NCBI RefSeq assembly: GCF_914271485.1 | Contig: NZ_CAJZAG010000010.1 | Location: 62,001 to 126,000, forward strand | Direction: 5' to 3' | DNA: 64,000 bases | Origin: Cupriavidus pampae | GTDB taxonomy: Bacteria > Pseudomonadota > Gammaproteobacteria > Burkholderiales > Burkholderiaceae | Part shown: piece after piece, positions 53,092 to 61,792 of the stretch | Position numbering within the stretch: the first letter of the stretch is position 1 | Layout: each line of letters begins with the position of its first letter | Position numbers and translations under genes: made by a program | The notes under the pieces: model-generated | Databases searched by the model: none | Seen by the model: the letters and a program-made list of their open reading frames with translations, nothing else | Told to the model about the DNA's origin: nothing

Positions 53092-54030
53092 ATGCCAACC
53101 GCAAGAAAGCTGTCTGCTCCCGCGCCATCCACCGTCAGCCTTCCTGGCCTGATCGCATTCGACAGCGTGGCGCGCCACCTGAATTTCACGCGTGCGGCCG
53201 CCGAGATGGAGATCACACCAACGGCGATCTCGCGCACCATCAAACAGTTGGAAGCGTCGATGCGGGTCCGGCTGTTCAACCGGACCACGCGAAGCGTGTC
53301 GCTGACCGAGGCTGGTACGCAACTGTTGGAGACACTGGCGCCGGCGCTCGATCAGATCCGCCGTTCGGTACAGGAGGTCGGGGACGCGTCGAGCGCCCCG
53401 CGTGGGCAGCTACGCATCAATACGTCATACGTGGCCCACTCCGCGCTGCTCCAGCCGCATCTGCGCGAGTTCATGGCGCTGTACCCCGACCTGACCGTCG
53501 AGATCAGCGTCGAACACGGCCTCAGCGATATCGTCGCGGGAAGCTTCGATGCGGGTCTGCGATTGGGCCGCGCATTGCAGAAGGACATGATCGCGGTACC
53601 CATCGGCCCGCCACAGCGACTATTGGTGGTCGGCGCTCCGGCCTACGTCAAGGCGCACGGAAAACCGAAGCGTCCCGACCAGTTGCTGCAGCATGACTGT
53701 ATCCGCCAGCGCATTGGCAATCGCGGCCAATTCCTGCCGTGGGAGTTTCGCGCGGGTAGCGAACCGTTGACGATCAACATACAGGGCCGGCTCATTTTCA
53801 GTGAGATGCGCACCGTGCTGGATGCCGCATGCGACGGTAGCGGTCTGGCCTTCGTCTTCGAACAGTTCGCGCGCAAGGCGCTGGAGGAGGGCCACGTGGT
53901 GCCGCTCCTCGAAACCTTCACGCGCCCGCGCGAGCCGTTCTACCTGTACTACCCAAATCGCGCGCAGATGCCGGGAAAACTGCGCGCGTTCCTGCAGTTC
54001 TTTCAGGACAAGGGGCGTGTGGTCCCGTGA
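53092..54030 (+). CDS. LysR family transcriptional regulator, 312 aa
   Basis: GcvA/DsdC-like LysR protein: winged helix FDSVARHLNFTRAAAEMEI and TPTAISRTIKQLEASMRVRL, then effector domain with INTSYVAHSALLQPHLREF and AGLRLGRALQKDMIAVPIG. The start MPTARKLSAPAPSTVSLPGL is preceded by no strong Shine-Dalgarno but fits family length. Divergent from the VOC-SDR pair, with a 159-bp shared promoter region, so these are its likely targets. Confidence 0.9.
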   Translation: MPTARKLSAPAPSTVSLPGLIAFDSVARHLNFTRAAAEMEITPTAISRTIKQLEASMRVRLFNRTTRSVSLTEAGTQLLETLAPALDQIRRSVQEVGDASSAPRGQLRINTSYVAHSALLQPHLREFMALYPDLTVEISVEHGLSDIVAGSFDAGLRLGRALQKDMIAVPIGPPQRLLVVGAPAYVKAHGKPKRPDQLLQHDCIRQRIGNRGQFLPWEFRAGSEPLTINIQGRLIFSEMRTVLDAACDGSGLAFVFEQFARKALEEGHVVPLLETFTRPREPFYLYYPNRAQMPGKLRAFLQFFQDKGRVVP

Positions 54031-54032
54031 CA

Positions 54033-55025
54033 TCAATCCACCGTCGCACCCGACGCCTTGACCACCTTGCCCCACTTGTCAATCTCGCGCGCGATGAACT
54101 TGCCCGTGTCTTGCGGCGAGGTCCACGTGGCGGCGAAACCCTGCGTGGCAAAACGCGCGCGTACGTCTTCCTGCGTGAGCACGGCCTTGAGCGCTTCGCT
54201 GAGCTTGGTGACCACTGCTGGCGGCGTGTTGGCCGGCACGAGCAGGCCGTTCCAGGCGGTGGCTTCGTAGCCGGTCACGCCGGCCTCCGCCATGGTCGGA
54301 ACGTCGGGAGCGGCAGGCGAGCGCGTGCTGCCAGTCACGGCCAGCGCCTTGAGCTTGCCATCGCGCACGAACGGCATCGACGACAACATCGTGTCGAACA
54401 TCACGGTGGCCTGTCCGGCCATCACATCGGTCAGCGCGGGCGCGCTGCCCTTGTACGGCACGTGCGTCATCTTCACGCCAGCCATGGTGTCGAACAACTC
54501 GGCGGCGAGGTGTGTCGATTGGCCGTTGCCTGAACTCGCGAACGTGATCGTGCCGGGCTTGGCCTTCGCCAGAGCGATCAGCTCCGCCACGTTCTTCGCG
54601 GGCGTCGACGGCGCGGTTACCAGCACGAGCGGTCCGCTCGTCAGCATCGATACCGGCGTGAAGTCCTTGCTGGTGCTGTATCCGGGCTTGGAGAACAGCG
54701 TCATGTTGATCGCATGCGCGGTGGTGGCCACGAGCAACGTGTAGCCGTCGGGCGCGGCCTTGGCCACGGTGTCGGCACCGATATTGCCACCGGCACCGGG
54801 ACGGTTATCGACGACGATGGTTTGCCCGAGGCGTTCGGAGAGCTTCTGCCCGACCACGCGCGCGACGATGTCCGTGGGACCACCGGGCGGATAGGGCACG
54901 ATCATGCGGATCGGCTTGGTTGGCCACTCCTGAGCCACCGCCGATGACACCATCGACAGGGACCAGAGTGGCACCAAGGCTGCGGCCACGAGGGGCCGCA
55001 GGAAATACATGCGTTGGGGGGTCAT
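54033..55025 (-). CDS. Bug/TctC-type binding protein, 330 aa
   Basis: Signal peptide ending SAVAQ, then the Bug pattern WPTKPIRMIVPYPPGGPTD, IVVDNRPGAGGNIGADTVAK and APDGYTLLVATTAHAIN. An orphan tripartite tricarboxylate transporter binding protein, convergent with the LysR gene (stops 2 bp apart). Between it and phnW lie two hairpins. The first ATG is used; a second five codons in is possible. Confidence 0.92.
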   Translation of the reverse strand: MTPQRMYFLRPLVAAALVPLWSLSMVSSAVAQEWPTKPIRMIVPYPPGGPTDIVARVVGQKLSERLGQTIVVDNRPGAGGNIGADTVAKAAPDGYTLLVATTAHAINMTLFSKPGYSTSKDFTPVSMLTSGPLVLVTAPSTPAKNVAELIALAKAKPGTITFASSGNGQSTHLAAELFDTMAGVKMTHVPYKGSAPALTDVMAGQATVMFDTMLSSMPFVRDGKLKALAVTGSTRSPAAPDVPTMAEAGVTGYEATAWNGLLVPANTPPAVVTKLSEALKAVLTQEDVRARFATQGFAATWTSPQDTGKFIAREIDKWGKVVKASGATVD

Positions 55026-55082
55026 GCGCTCTCCTGACTCGCTGCGGTTTTGCGGGATGAAACAACATCGGAAGCGTAATGA

Positions 55083-55102
55083 GAGGGCTTATAAGCGCCC
55101 TC
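55083..55102. terminator. Hairpin downstream of phnW
   Basis: gagggc/gccctc stem enclosing the palindrome gcttataagc; no T-run on the minus strand. Located about 70 bp beyond the phnW stop and 58 bp before the Bug gene start. Confidence 0.35.
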
Positions 55103-55129
55103 GCGCATCGATGTCACTTTGCACCGCAT

Positions 55130-55154
55130 CAAAGTTTCGTCGCTCGAAACTTTG
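55130..55154. repeat. Perfect 10-bp inverted repeat downstream of phnW
   Basis: caaagtttcg and cgaaactttg around a 5-nt centre, 18 bp beyond the phnW stop. The arms are AT-richer than the surroundings. It could end the phosphonate operon transcript or be an operator for the Bug gene; no poly-T follows. Confidence 0.55.
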
Positions 55155-55171
55155 GCGAGTCGGAGTGGCCT

Positions 55172-56239
55172 TTACTGGCGAATGAGTTCGCGAAAACCCT
55201 GAAGCAGGCGGTTCATGTCATCCGCCGTCAGTGCGCCCATCGTGGAAATACGGAACAGTTCCGACGACAGTCCGCCCTGCCCCGCGTAGATCACGAAGCC
55301 GCGCGTCTTGAGGCCGTCATGCAACTGCTCATACGTCACGCCCGCAGGCAGACGATACGCGCGCAGCACCACTGACGATTGCGTCGGCGCCCACAGCGGC
55401 TCGATGCCGAGTTCGGCCAGCCCGACGCGCACCTGCTCCGCCAGCGCCGCATAGCGCTGATGACGCGCCTGCCAGCCGCCTTCGTCCTCGAACTCTCGCA
55501 GGGCTTCCACCAACGCGTAGAACGCATGCACCGAGGGCGTGAACGGCGTGTTGCGCTGATCCTGCAACTTGGCCATGCGGCCGAGGTCGAGGTAGTACGC
55601 ACGCTGCGCGGCCTTGGTCAGCGCCTCGCGTCGCACGACGACGAACGCCGCGCCCGGTACGCCGTGCAGGCACTTGTTCGCCGTGGCCGCTACTGCGTCG
55701 ATGCTGCCCGAGAAATCGATCGCCTCGGCACCGAAGCTGCTCACCGCATCGACCAGCAGACGCACGTTGCGCGACTGGCACAGCGCATCGATCGCCGGCA
55801 GGTCGTTGAGACGGCCCGTGGTGGTTTCGTGATGGATCACGGTAACGTGCGTGATCGACGGATCGGCGTCGAGCGCCGCCGCGATACGCGCGAGGTCCGG
55901 CACGCTCTTCCAGTCGTGCGTCACCAGCGTATGCTCGATACGGTATTGCGTCGCGATCTGTGCGATGCGCTCGCCGTACACACCGTTCTGCACGATCAGC
56001 AGCTTGCCCTGCGCGGGCACCAGCGACGCGATCATGCTTTCCACCGCGGCGGTGCCCGAGCCGGTCATCAGCACGGCCGACCATTGCGCGGGCTCGAGCC
56101 CGTACACCTTCAGCAGGCGCGCGCGCGCTTCGTCCTGCAAATCGAAGAACTCGCCTTCGCGATGGCACAGATCGGTCTGCAACAGGCTCTTGCGCACGCG
56201 CTCGCTCAGCGTGACAGGGCCCGGGTTCAGCAACAGCAT
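55172..56239 (-). CDS. phnW: 2-aminoethylphosphonate-pyruvate transaminase
   Basis: 355-residue class V aminotransferase. The family start LLLNPGPVTLSERVRKSLL, DLCHREGEF, Asp164 (LLVDAVSSFGAEAIDF) and PLP Lys189 (ATANKCLHGVPG) all match PhnW. In degradation PhnW removes the amino group of 2-aminoethylphosphonate; beside PEP mutase and phosphonopyruvate decarboxylase it more likely runs in reverse, aminating phosphonoacetaldehyde. Last gene of the operon; its ATG shares one base with the decarboxylase stop (TAATG). Confidence 0.93.
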   Translation of the reverse strand: MLLLNPGPVTLSERVRKSLLQTDLCHREGEFFDLQDEARARLLKVYGLEPAQWSAVLMTGSGTAAVESMIASLVPAQGKLLIVQNGVYGERIAQIATQYRIEHTLVTHDWKSVPDLARIAAALDADPSITHVTVIHHETTTGRLNDLPAIDALCQSRNVRLLVDAVSSFGAEAIDFSGSIDAVAATANKCLHGVPGAAFVVVRREALTKAAQRAYYLDLGRMAKLQDQRNTPFTPSVHAFYALVEALREFEDEGGWQARHQRYAALAEQVRVGLAELGIEPLWAPTQSSVVLRAYRLPAGVTYEQLHDGLKTRGFVIYAGQGGLSSELFRISTMGALTADDMNRLLQGFRELIRQ

Positions 56240-57432
56240 TATTTCGCTCCTTGGTCAGTGCGACCCTGGTCAGCGCCGATTTGACGCGCGAGCCGGGTCT
56301 TCACCTCCACCGGCGTCACGGTGGGACGCGGCAGCCCGTCGGGGGTGCCTGCGCGAATCGCCAGGCGCACGAAACGCGTGCCGTCGGCCGGCGGCGCAGA
56401 CAAGACCTCGTCAATCAGTTCCAGACGATCGCCCTCGATCGCTGACGCATAGCCGCACGCAGCAGCCACGCCCGCGAACGACACATTGCGCGACACCGTC
56501 GCCTGACCGCCAGTGGAATCGTGCGCGCCGTTGTCGAGCAGCACATGCGTGAGGTTCGACGGACCGTACGCGCCCAAGGTCGCGAACACGCCCATGCGCA
56601 TCAACGCGGCGCCATCGCCATCGACGGCCACCACCTTCAGATCCGGGCGCGCGAGCGCGAGGCCCAGCGCGAACGGCGTCAGGCAGCCCATCGAGCCGAC
56701 CATGTACAACTGGTTCGGCCGATCGTCGAGCGCATAGAGTTCACGGCCACAGAAGCCCGTGGAGGCCACCACCACCGTACCTTCCAGCGGGGTATGGGCG
56801 ATCACGCGCGCGAGTGCATCGCGGCGCGTCGGCAGATCCGCCTCTGGCACGTCGTGCCATGCGGACTGCGCAACGGCCTTCGCGCGCGCCGGCAATGCCG
56901 GTTGCGAGGCCAGCGCGTACGGTGCCACGCTGCCCTTCTGCATGATCAGCGCGTACGGACGGCCAGTGCTGTCCATATGCGCGATCGCGCGGTCGAGTGC
57001 GGGACCGACGGCATCGGCCTCGGTCGGAAACAGCTCCCATGGGATGTCCATGGTGTCGAGCATCGCCGGCGTAATCGGGCCCATCAGCGCGTGCTGCGGC
57101 TCGTCGGAAGCGCCGCCAGGCTGGCCGCGCCACGTGACGATCAACAGTTGCGGCAGGCGGAAGGTCCACGTCAGCGATGTGAGCGGGCTCACGGCATTGC
57201 CGAGGCCCGAGTTCTGCATCATCGTGACGCCGCGGCGACCCTCGCGGGCCCCCTGCGTAACACCCGCGATAAACGCCACCGCATCGCCCTCGTTGGCCGC
57301 CGACACGTACTGCAACGTCGGATCCTGCACCACGTAGTTGATGAACGGCGTCAGGTACGAGCACGGCACGCCCGCGTACCATTCGAAGCCGCGCTTCCGC
57401 GCGGCCTCGACGAACTCGACCGCCTCGATCAT
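56239..57432 (-). CDS. aepY: Phosphonopyruvate decarboxylase
   Basis: 397-residue thiamine-diphosphate enzyme: ThDP-activating Glu in [14 protein letters not shown] (Glu48), [20 protein letters not shown], and the Mg-ThDP motif [15 protein letters not shown]...LLDN in the C-terminal part. It decarboxylates phosphonopyruvate to phosphonoacetaldehyde, the step that makes PEP mutase flux irreversible. The start [10 protein letters not shown] is family-typical; its ATG overlaps the upstream fusion gene (ATGA). Confidence 0.92.
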   Translation of the reverse strand: MIEAVEFVEAARKRGFEWYAGVPCSYLTPFINYVVQDPTLQYVSAANEGDAVAFIAGVTQGAREGRRGVTMMQNSGLGNAVSPLTSLTWTFRLPQLLIVTWRGQPGGASDEPQHALMGPITPAMLDTMDIPWELFPTEADAVGPALDRAIAHMDSTGRPYALIMQKGSVAPYALASQPALPARAKAVAQSAWHDVPEADLPTRRDALARVIAHTPLEGTVVVASTGFCGRELYALDDRPNQLYMVGSMGCLTPFALGLALARPDLKVVAVDGDGAALMRMGVFATLGAYGPSNLTHVLLDNGAHDSTGGQATVSRNVSFAGVAAACGYASAIEGDRLELIDEVLSAPPADGTRFVRLAIRAGTPDGLPRPTVTPVEVKTRLARQIGADQGRTDQGAK

Positions 57433-59129
57433 CGGGCGCCCTCGCTGCCGGAACCGGTGGCGAACGGCGTCTGCGAATGCGCGAAGTCACCCGCGAGGCG
57501 GAAGTCCTCGAAGTCGTTCACACCGCGCCAGTGGCCGTGCACGTAGGTCACCGCCACTTCCTCGCCGGCCGCGACCAGCGCGTTGAGCAGGTCGGGGATG
57601 TCGAGGGAATCGAAGTCCGGACGCGCGCCCAGCTCGCCCAGCAGCTTCTTCAGCTTGGCCACGCCTTCGCCGCGCACGTTCAGAAGGCCGATCCAGCGGC
57701 CGTGAGGCTTGCCGTCGCCACCGTTCTCGTCATCCGAGACCTTGCGCAGCGTGATCTTCTGGCCGAACAGATCGCGATCGTCGGCCGCCGAGGTCCACAC
57801 GAAGTCGCGCACGCTCTGGTTCGAGGCCGCCTTATCCGACGATTGCGACGAATCGACCACCACGGTGAACGGTGCGTCGCTCTCGACGAGGTCGCGCAGG
57901 ATATAGCTGCGGAACAGCAGATCGCCGTAGGCAATCACGGTGTCGCCCTCGAGCGCGTTGGCCGCGCACGCGAGCGATGCAAGTTCACCGGTCTGGGCAT
58001 GACGGTCGTTGACCGTGAGCTTGATCCCCGCGGCATCGATCGCCTGGGCCTGATAGCCGCCCACCACGGTGATGTCGTTGATGCCCTGCTTCTTGAAGCC
58101 ATCGACGAGATGACGCAGCAGCGGCTTGCCAGCGATCGGCAGCATGACCTTGGGCTTGTCCTCGGTCAGCGCCTCGAGGCCCTTGCCACGGCCGGCCGCG
58201 AGCACCACGGCCGCGCCCGGGCCCGAGCCGCCCGACAGGTAGATCTTTTCGGCTTCCGAGTACTCGTCCGCATCCTGCAGGCGGAAGATCTCGTTCACGG
58301 TAGCGATGCGGTCTTCCACATTGACCAGCGTCTCGTTCTCGTAGATGTCCTTCGCCACCGCCTGCATCGACGATGCGGCCACGCGGATCAGGTGATTGGC
58401 CCAGATCACGAGGCTGATGCCAGCCTTGCGATACGCTTCCGTCGGCGTGCTGTAGTACTTCGTCGGCACGATCACGATCGGGCAGCGGCCGGCCCACTCG
58501 CGCGCGAAGGTCAGGATCTCGTCCGCCTTCGACAGCTTGCTGTGGATCAGGATCGCGTCGGCGCCGGCCTGGTGATAAGCCTCGGCGCGGCGCAGCGCTT
58601 CTTCCATGCCCCAGCCCGCGATCAGTGCTTCCACGCGCGCGACGATCGAGAAGTTGTCGTCGGCCTGCGAGTCCTTGCCGGCCTTGATCTTGCCGCAGAA
58701 CTCGTCCATGTCGGCCAGCGGCTGACGCTCACCACCGATGAAGCTGTTGGTCTTCGGGAACTGCTTGTCCTCGATACAGACGCCGGCGATGCCACGCTGT
58801 TCGAGCTTGCGCACCAGGCGGCGCATATTGTTGAAGTTACCGTAGCCGGTGTCGCCGTCGAGCAGGATCGGGAGATCGCTGGCGTCAGCCATGAACTCGA
58901 GGTTGTCGACCACCTGGGTCCAGCTGGCCTCGTTGTTGTCACGCACACCAAACTGCGCGGAAATGGCCAGGCCCGAGGCCCAGATACCCTTGAAGCCCGC
59001 CTCGCGCACGATGCGCGCGGACAAGCCATTGTGGGCTTCCATGATGAATTCGAGGTCGTTGCTCTGGAGCATCTGGCGCAGACGGGCCGCGCGCGAGGTC
59101 GAAAGCAGGTTCGGGTCGATGGCGTTCAT
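57429..59129 (-). CDS. aepX: Phosphoenolpyruvate mutase fused to a nucleotidyltransferase, 566 aa
   Basis: Residues 1-295 are PEP mutase: [25 protein letters not shown] at 91-98 and the diagnostic [11 protein letters not shown] at 120-130, which separates the mutase from isocitrate-lyase relatives. It makes the C-P bond of phosphonopyruvate. Residues 306-545 are a sugar-phosphate/choline-type nucleotidyltransferase: [20 protein letters not shown] and the metal Asp in YGDLLF (403). Such fusions supply both the start and the CMP-activation of a phosphonate. ATGA overlaps join it to the genes on both sides. Confidence 0.93.
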   Translation of the reverse strand: MNAIDPNLLSTSRAARLRQMLQSNDLEFIMEAHNGLSARIVREAGFKGIWASGLAISAQFGVRDNNEASWTQVVDNLEFMADASDLPILLDGDTGYGNFNNMRRLVRKLEQRGIAGVCIEDKQFPKTNSFIGGERQPLADMDEFCGKIKAGKDSQADDNFSIVARVEALIAGWGMEEALRRAEAYHQAGADAILIHSKLSKADEILTFAREWAGRCPIVIVPTKYYSTPTEAYRKAGISLVIWANHLIRVAASSMQAVAKDIYENETLVNVEDRIATVNEIFRLQDADEYSEAEKIYLSGGSGPGAAVVLAAGRGKGLEALTEDKPKVMLPIAGKPLLRHLVDGFKKQGINDITVVGGYQAQAIDAAGIKLTVNDRHAQTGELASLACAANALEGDTVIAYGDLLFRSYILRDLVESDAPFTVVVDSSQSSDKAASNQSVRDFVWTSAADDRDLFGQKITLRKVSDDENGGDGKPHGRWIGLLNVRGEGVAKLKKLLGELGARPDFDSLDIPDLLNALVAAGEEVAVTYVHGHWRGVNDFEDFRLAGDFAHSQTPFATGSGSEGAR

Positions 59130-59890
59130 TGAGCAGCTCCTACAGGTCGCGTCAGTTGGGGCAGGACTTCTTGGGCGGCGCGTGTGACATCGCCAGGGAA
59201 ATCGATTTCAATCCAGGGGGCACCGGTCACGTCGGCGGTATCGAACGTGTGACCACCCTCCAGCAGCAGATCGCGCACCGCTTCTTCATGCGGCATCTTG
59301 GCGCGACCGCCGTTCACATAATCGGCCACGATCTCGGCCAGACGGCGCGCGGTCTTCTCGTCGAAACGGAAGAAGCCGACCGACTCGCCGATGGTGTCGT
59401 ACTCGAGATCCGCCATCAGCTGCTTGCGCAGTTCCACGGGCACGCCGTTCTTCAGGCACAGCTTGACGGGCTCGTCGCCCGCCTCGAAGTCACGGTCGAT
59501 CAGCAGACGGTTGGTGGACTCGCCCGCGACCAGCGCGTGGAGGATGCGCTCGTCGTAGAGCACATCCGCATCCATCAGCAGCACATCGCCGCCGCGCGTC
59601 ATGGCGTCCGCCACGGTATGCACGGTCAGCACGCTGCCGAGGTCGAAACGTTCATTGATCACGATCTCGGGACGTTGGGCCAGCCCGAGGCGATCGACCT
59701 CGGCTTCCACCTGCTGTGGCTCGAAGCCGAGCGCGAGCACGATGTCCTGCACGCCCGCTGCATTCAGCATGCGCACATGCCGCTCGAGCAGCGTGGTTCC
59801 GTCGAAGCGCAACAGGCACTTGGGGAACTGTGCCCCCGCCTGCTGCTGCAAGCGCAGGCCAAGGCCCGCGGCAAGAATGATTGCTCGCAT
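59126..59890 (-). CDS. Second nucleotidyltransferase of the phosphonate operon, 254 aa
   Basis: NTP_transferase fold: [20 protein letters not shown] with a shortened G-rich loop, [20 protein letters not shown], and the metal motif [10 protein letters not shown] (Asp107, Asp109). [16 protein letters not shown] and [14 protein letters not shown] resemble CTP:phosphocholine-type (LicC) and CTP:2-AEP cytidylyltransferases. Which of this protein and the fused domain activates the phosphonate cannot be decided from sequence alone. It overlaps the fusion gene by ATGA. Confidence 0.85.
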   Translation of the reverse strand: MRAIILAAGLGLRLQQQAGAQFPKCLLRFDGTTLLERHVRMLNAAGVQDIVLALGFEPQQVEAEVDRLGLAQRPEIVINERFDLGSVLTVHTVADAMTRGGDVLLMDADVLYDERILHALVAGESTNRLLIDRDFEAGDEPVKLCLKNGVPVELRKQLMADLEYDTIGESVGFFRFDEKTARRLAEIVADYVNGGRAKMPHEEAVRDLLLEGGHTFDTADVTGAPWIEIDFPGDVTRAAQEVLPQLTRPVGAAQ

Positions 59891-59974
59891 TGTTGTATTA
59901 CTCGCCAGGCGATAGAAATAAAATCGGCCGTCGTTGCAGGGGATGCCATGCGTCCCGCCCCGACTGGCCGTCCG

Positions 59975-60964
59975 TCATTCGGAAGCTTCCAGCGCCGCGC
60001 GCCTGCGCTGGAACTTCCTTTCACTCAGATGCAGATATAACAGACCCGGCAGACCGAGGATCAGTTCGCGCACGCGCTTGGCCAGCGACAGCGCCAGCGC
60101 CATGTCCGGCGGCAGGCCGACCAGCGGCGCCAACAGCAGATAACCACCTTCCTGCGCGCCGAGCGAACCGGGAATCGCGAAGGCTGCGCCACGGATGGCC
60201 TGGCCCACCGACTCCAGCAATAACGCGTCGACCCAGCTCACCGGATGACCGAGGAAATGCATGATCAGCCAGACCTCGCCGGTGCCGATGATCCAGCCAA
60301 TCAGGTTCAGGAAGAAGCTCGCCGCCACGCGGCCCTTCTCGCCGTAAAGCTCGCGAATCGCCTCGTCCACCGCGTCGGCGCCAACGGTCAGTCCTTTCCA
60401 GTCGCGCTTGCCCATCACCTTCTGCAGCAAGCGCAGGACGTGGCCGAACATGCCGCGCCGCTGCAGGAACATGAATCCCACGACGGACAGCGTGAGCACC
60501 ACGGTCACCGCGATGATCGGTGCGCGTTCGCCCTCCAGCCCACCATTCGCGCTGAACAGCAGAATGCCACCGAGCGCGAACAGGATCTGCGACAACGCCT
60601 GCGCGGTGGTGCTGACCGTGATCGCGGCCGCGGCATCGCGAATGCGCGCGCCACGGTGCGACAGATACCGCACCATCAAAACCGGACCGCCGAGCTGGCC
60701 GGCCGGCAGCAGACTGTTGACCGACTCCCCGACCCAGCGCGTGAAAATCGCGTCGCGGACCTTGCCCTCACCATGCCGATGCATCAGCACCCAGATCGAC
60801 GCCGCATCCAGCAGCAGCGGAATCAGGTGGAACGCGGCAATCAGCGCGAGGCCCCACTTTGCAACCAGCAGCGTCGACACCACCGCGTCGAAACCACGCC
60901 ATGCGAGTAGCGCGACAAACAGGGCCGCGCCAATCGTAAACAAAAATACTGCGGCACGAGTCAC
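59975..60964 (-). CDS. Flippase-like membrane protein (LPG-synthase TM/UPF0104 type), 329 aa
   Basis: About eight transmembrane segments of the lysylphosphatidylglycerol-synthase membrane domain (AglD/UPF0104) group: WVGESVNSLLPAGQLGGPVL, the central SVGQAIRGAAFAIPGSLGAQEGGY and LAKRVRELILGLPGLL are hallmarks, written in short pieces. This family moves or builds modified lipids. Start: GTG overlapping the stop of the oxygenase gene (GTGA); a longer frame would begin inside that gene. In this operon it would suit translocation of the phosphonolipid or a precursor. Confidence 0.85.
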   Translation of the reverse strand: MTRAAVFLFTIGAALFVALLAWRGFDAVVSTLLVAKWGLALIAAFHLIPLLLDAASIWVLMHRHGEGKVRDAIFTRWVGESVNSLLPAGQLGGPVLMVRYLSHRGARIRDAAAAITVSTTAQALSQILFALGGILLFSANGGLEGERAPIIAVTVVLTLSVVGFMFLQRRGMFGHVLRLLQKVMGKRDWKGLTVGADAVDEAIRELYGEKGRVAASFFLNLIGWIIGTGEVWLIMHFLGHPVSWVDALLLESVGQAIRGAAFAIPGSLGAQEGGYLLLAPLVGLPPDMALALSLAKRVRELILGLPGLLYLHLSERKFQRRRAALEASE

Positions 60965-61785
60965 GCGCGATTCTTCCCACCCGACAACAGGCGCCGGAAC
61001 ACCTGACGGAAACCGAAGTACGCCACGGCATCCTTCATATGCGAAATCAAACGAAGCCACGGACGCATGCCGGGATCAGTCACATACTCGAACGTGAGCG
61101 AGACCCGGAATTCGTTCGCGCGCGCGGGCGTCACGCGGTGACGCAGCTTGTCGCCATCGAACAGTACGAGTCCGCCCGGAGCAATCTGCACGGTGCCGGG
61201 CTCATCGGCGCGCTCGGCATCGCGCGTGTGCAGTTCATAGTCCAGTCGGCACGACGATTCATCGATCACGCCCAGCAGCACCGTATAGCGACGACCGTCG
61301 TAATAGGACGTGTCGTAGTGCCAGCCGATGTGATCGCCCTCGCGCGTGTAGTAATACAGCGCGTAGGCATGCGGATCGCTGGGCGGGCAGACCTGCAGCG
61401 CATCGCCGGTCATTTTCTCGAGCCAGCCGATCAACGCCTTCGAGCGATACAGCTCGGCGATGAACGGTGCATGCTCGTCGATCGTATGACGGCTTACGCT
61501 ACCACCCTGCTTGTGACCCGGCAGGTAGTTGCGATTGATGTGCGGCTGCAGTTCTCGCGCCAGACGGATCAGCTGAGCCGTGGCCTCGGGCGCGAGGAAC
61601 TTGTCGAGATACAGGAACGCGCCCTGACGCACAAAGTCCTCGCGCAGGGTCGCATTGTTCAGCGCGGCGGTCTCGCGCGCGACCTGATTGTCGGGCGAGG
61701 AAGCGTCGGGCGTGGAAGCCACGCGCGTCGCAGCGGACTGCGGCGTGACATCGGGTGCGCTGGTGCGCATGGCCTGGTCAGTCAT
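60961..61785 (-). CDS. 2-oxoglutarate/Fe(II)-dependent oxygenase-like protein, 274 aa
   Basis: Prolyl-4-hydroxylase-type double-stranded beta-helix. The facial triad appears as His156 and Asp158 (HIGWHYDTSYY) and His216 (LFDGDKLRHRV), with Arg227 (NEFRVSL) to bind 2-oxoglutarate. The first 50 residues are low-complexity. In a phosphonate operon it could hydroxylate C1 of the aminoethylphosphonate headgroup, or the acyl chain; this is inference. A GTGA overlap links it to the flippase gene. Confidence 0.85.
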   Translation of the reverse strand: MTDQAMRTSAPDVTPQSAATRVASTPDASSPDNQVARETAALNNATLREDFVRQGAFLYLDKFLAPEATAQLIRLARELQPHINRNYLPGHKQGGSVSRHTIDEHAPFIAELYRSKALIGWLEKMTGDALQVCPPSDPHAYALYYYTREGDHIGWHYDTSYYDGRRYTVLLGVIDESSCRLDYELHTRDAERADEPGTVQIAPGGLVLFDGDKLRHRVTPARANEFRVSLTFEYVTDPGMRPWLRLISHMKDAVAYFGFRQVFRRLLSGGKNRA

Positions 61786-61792
61786 GAGTACC

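Noticed and set aside
55172-57432. Phosphonate degradation cluster (phnWX type)
   Set aside because: There is no phosphonatase (PhnX) or PhnY/PhnA gene; PEP mutase and phosphonopyruvate decarboxylase point to synthesis.
57477-59132. A 551-codon open frame on the plus strand opposite the PEP mutase fusion gene
   Set aside because: Mirror frame of a well-supported gene; composition is Arg/His/Val-rich and no motif is recognisable.
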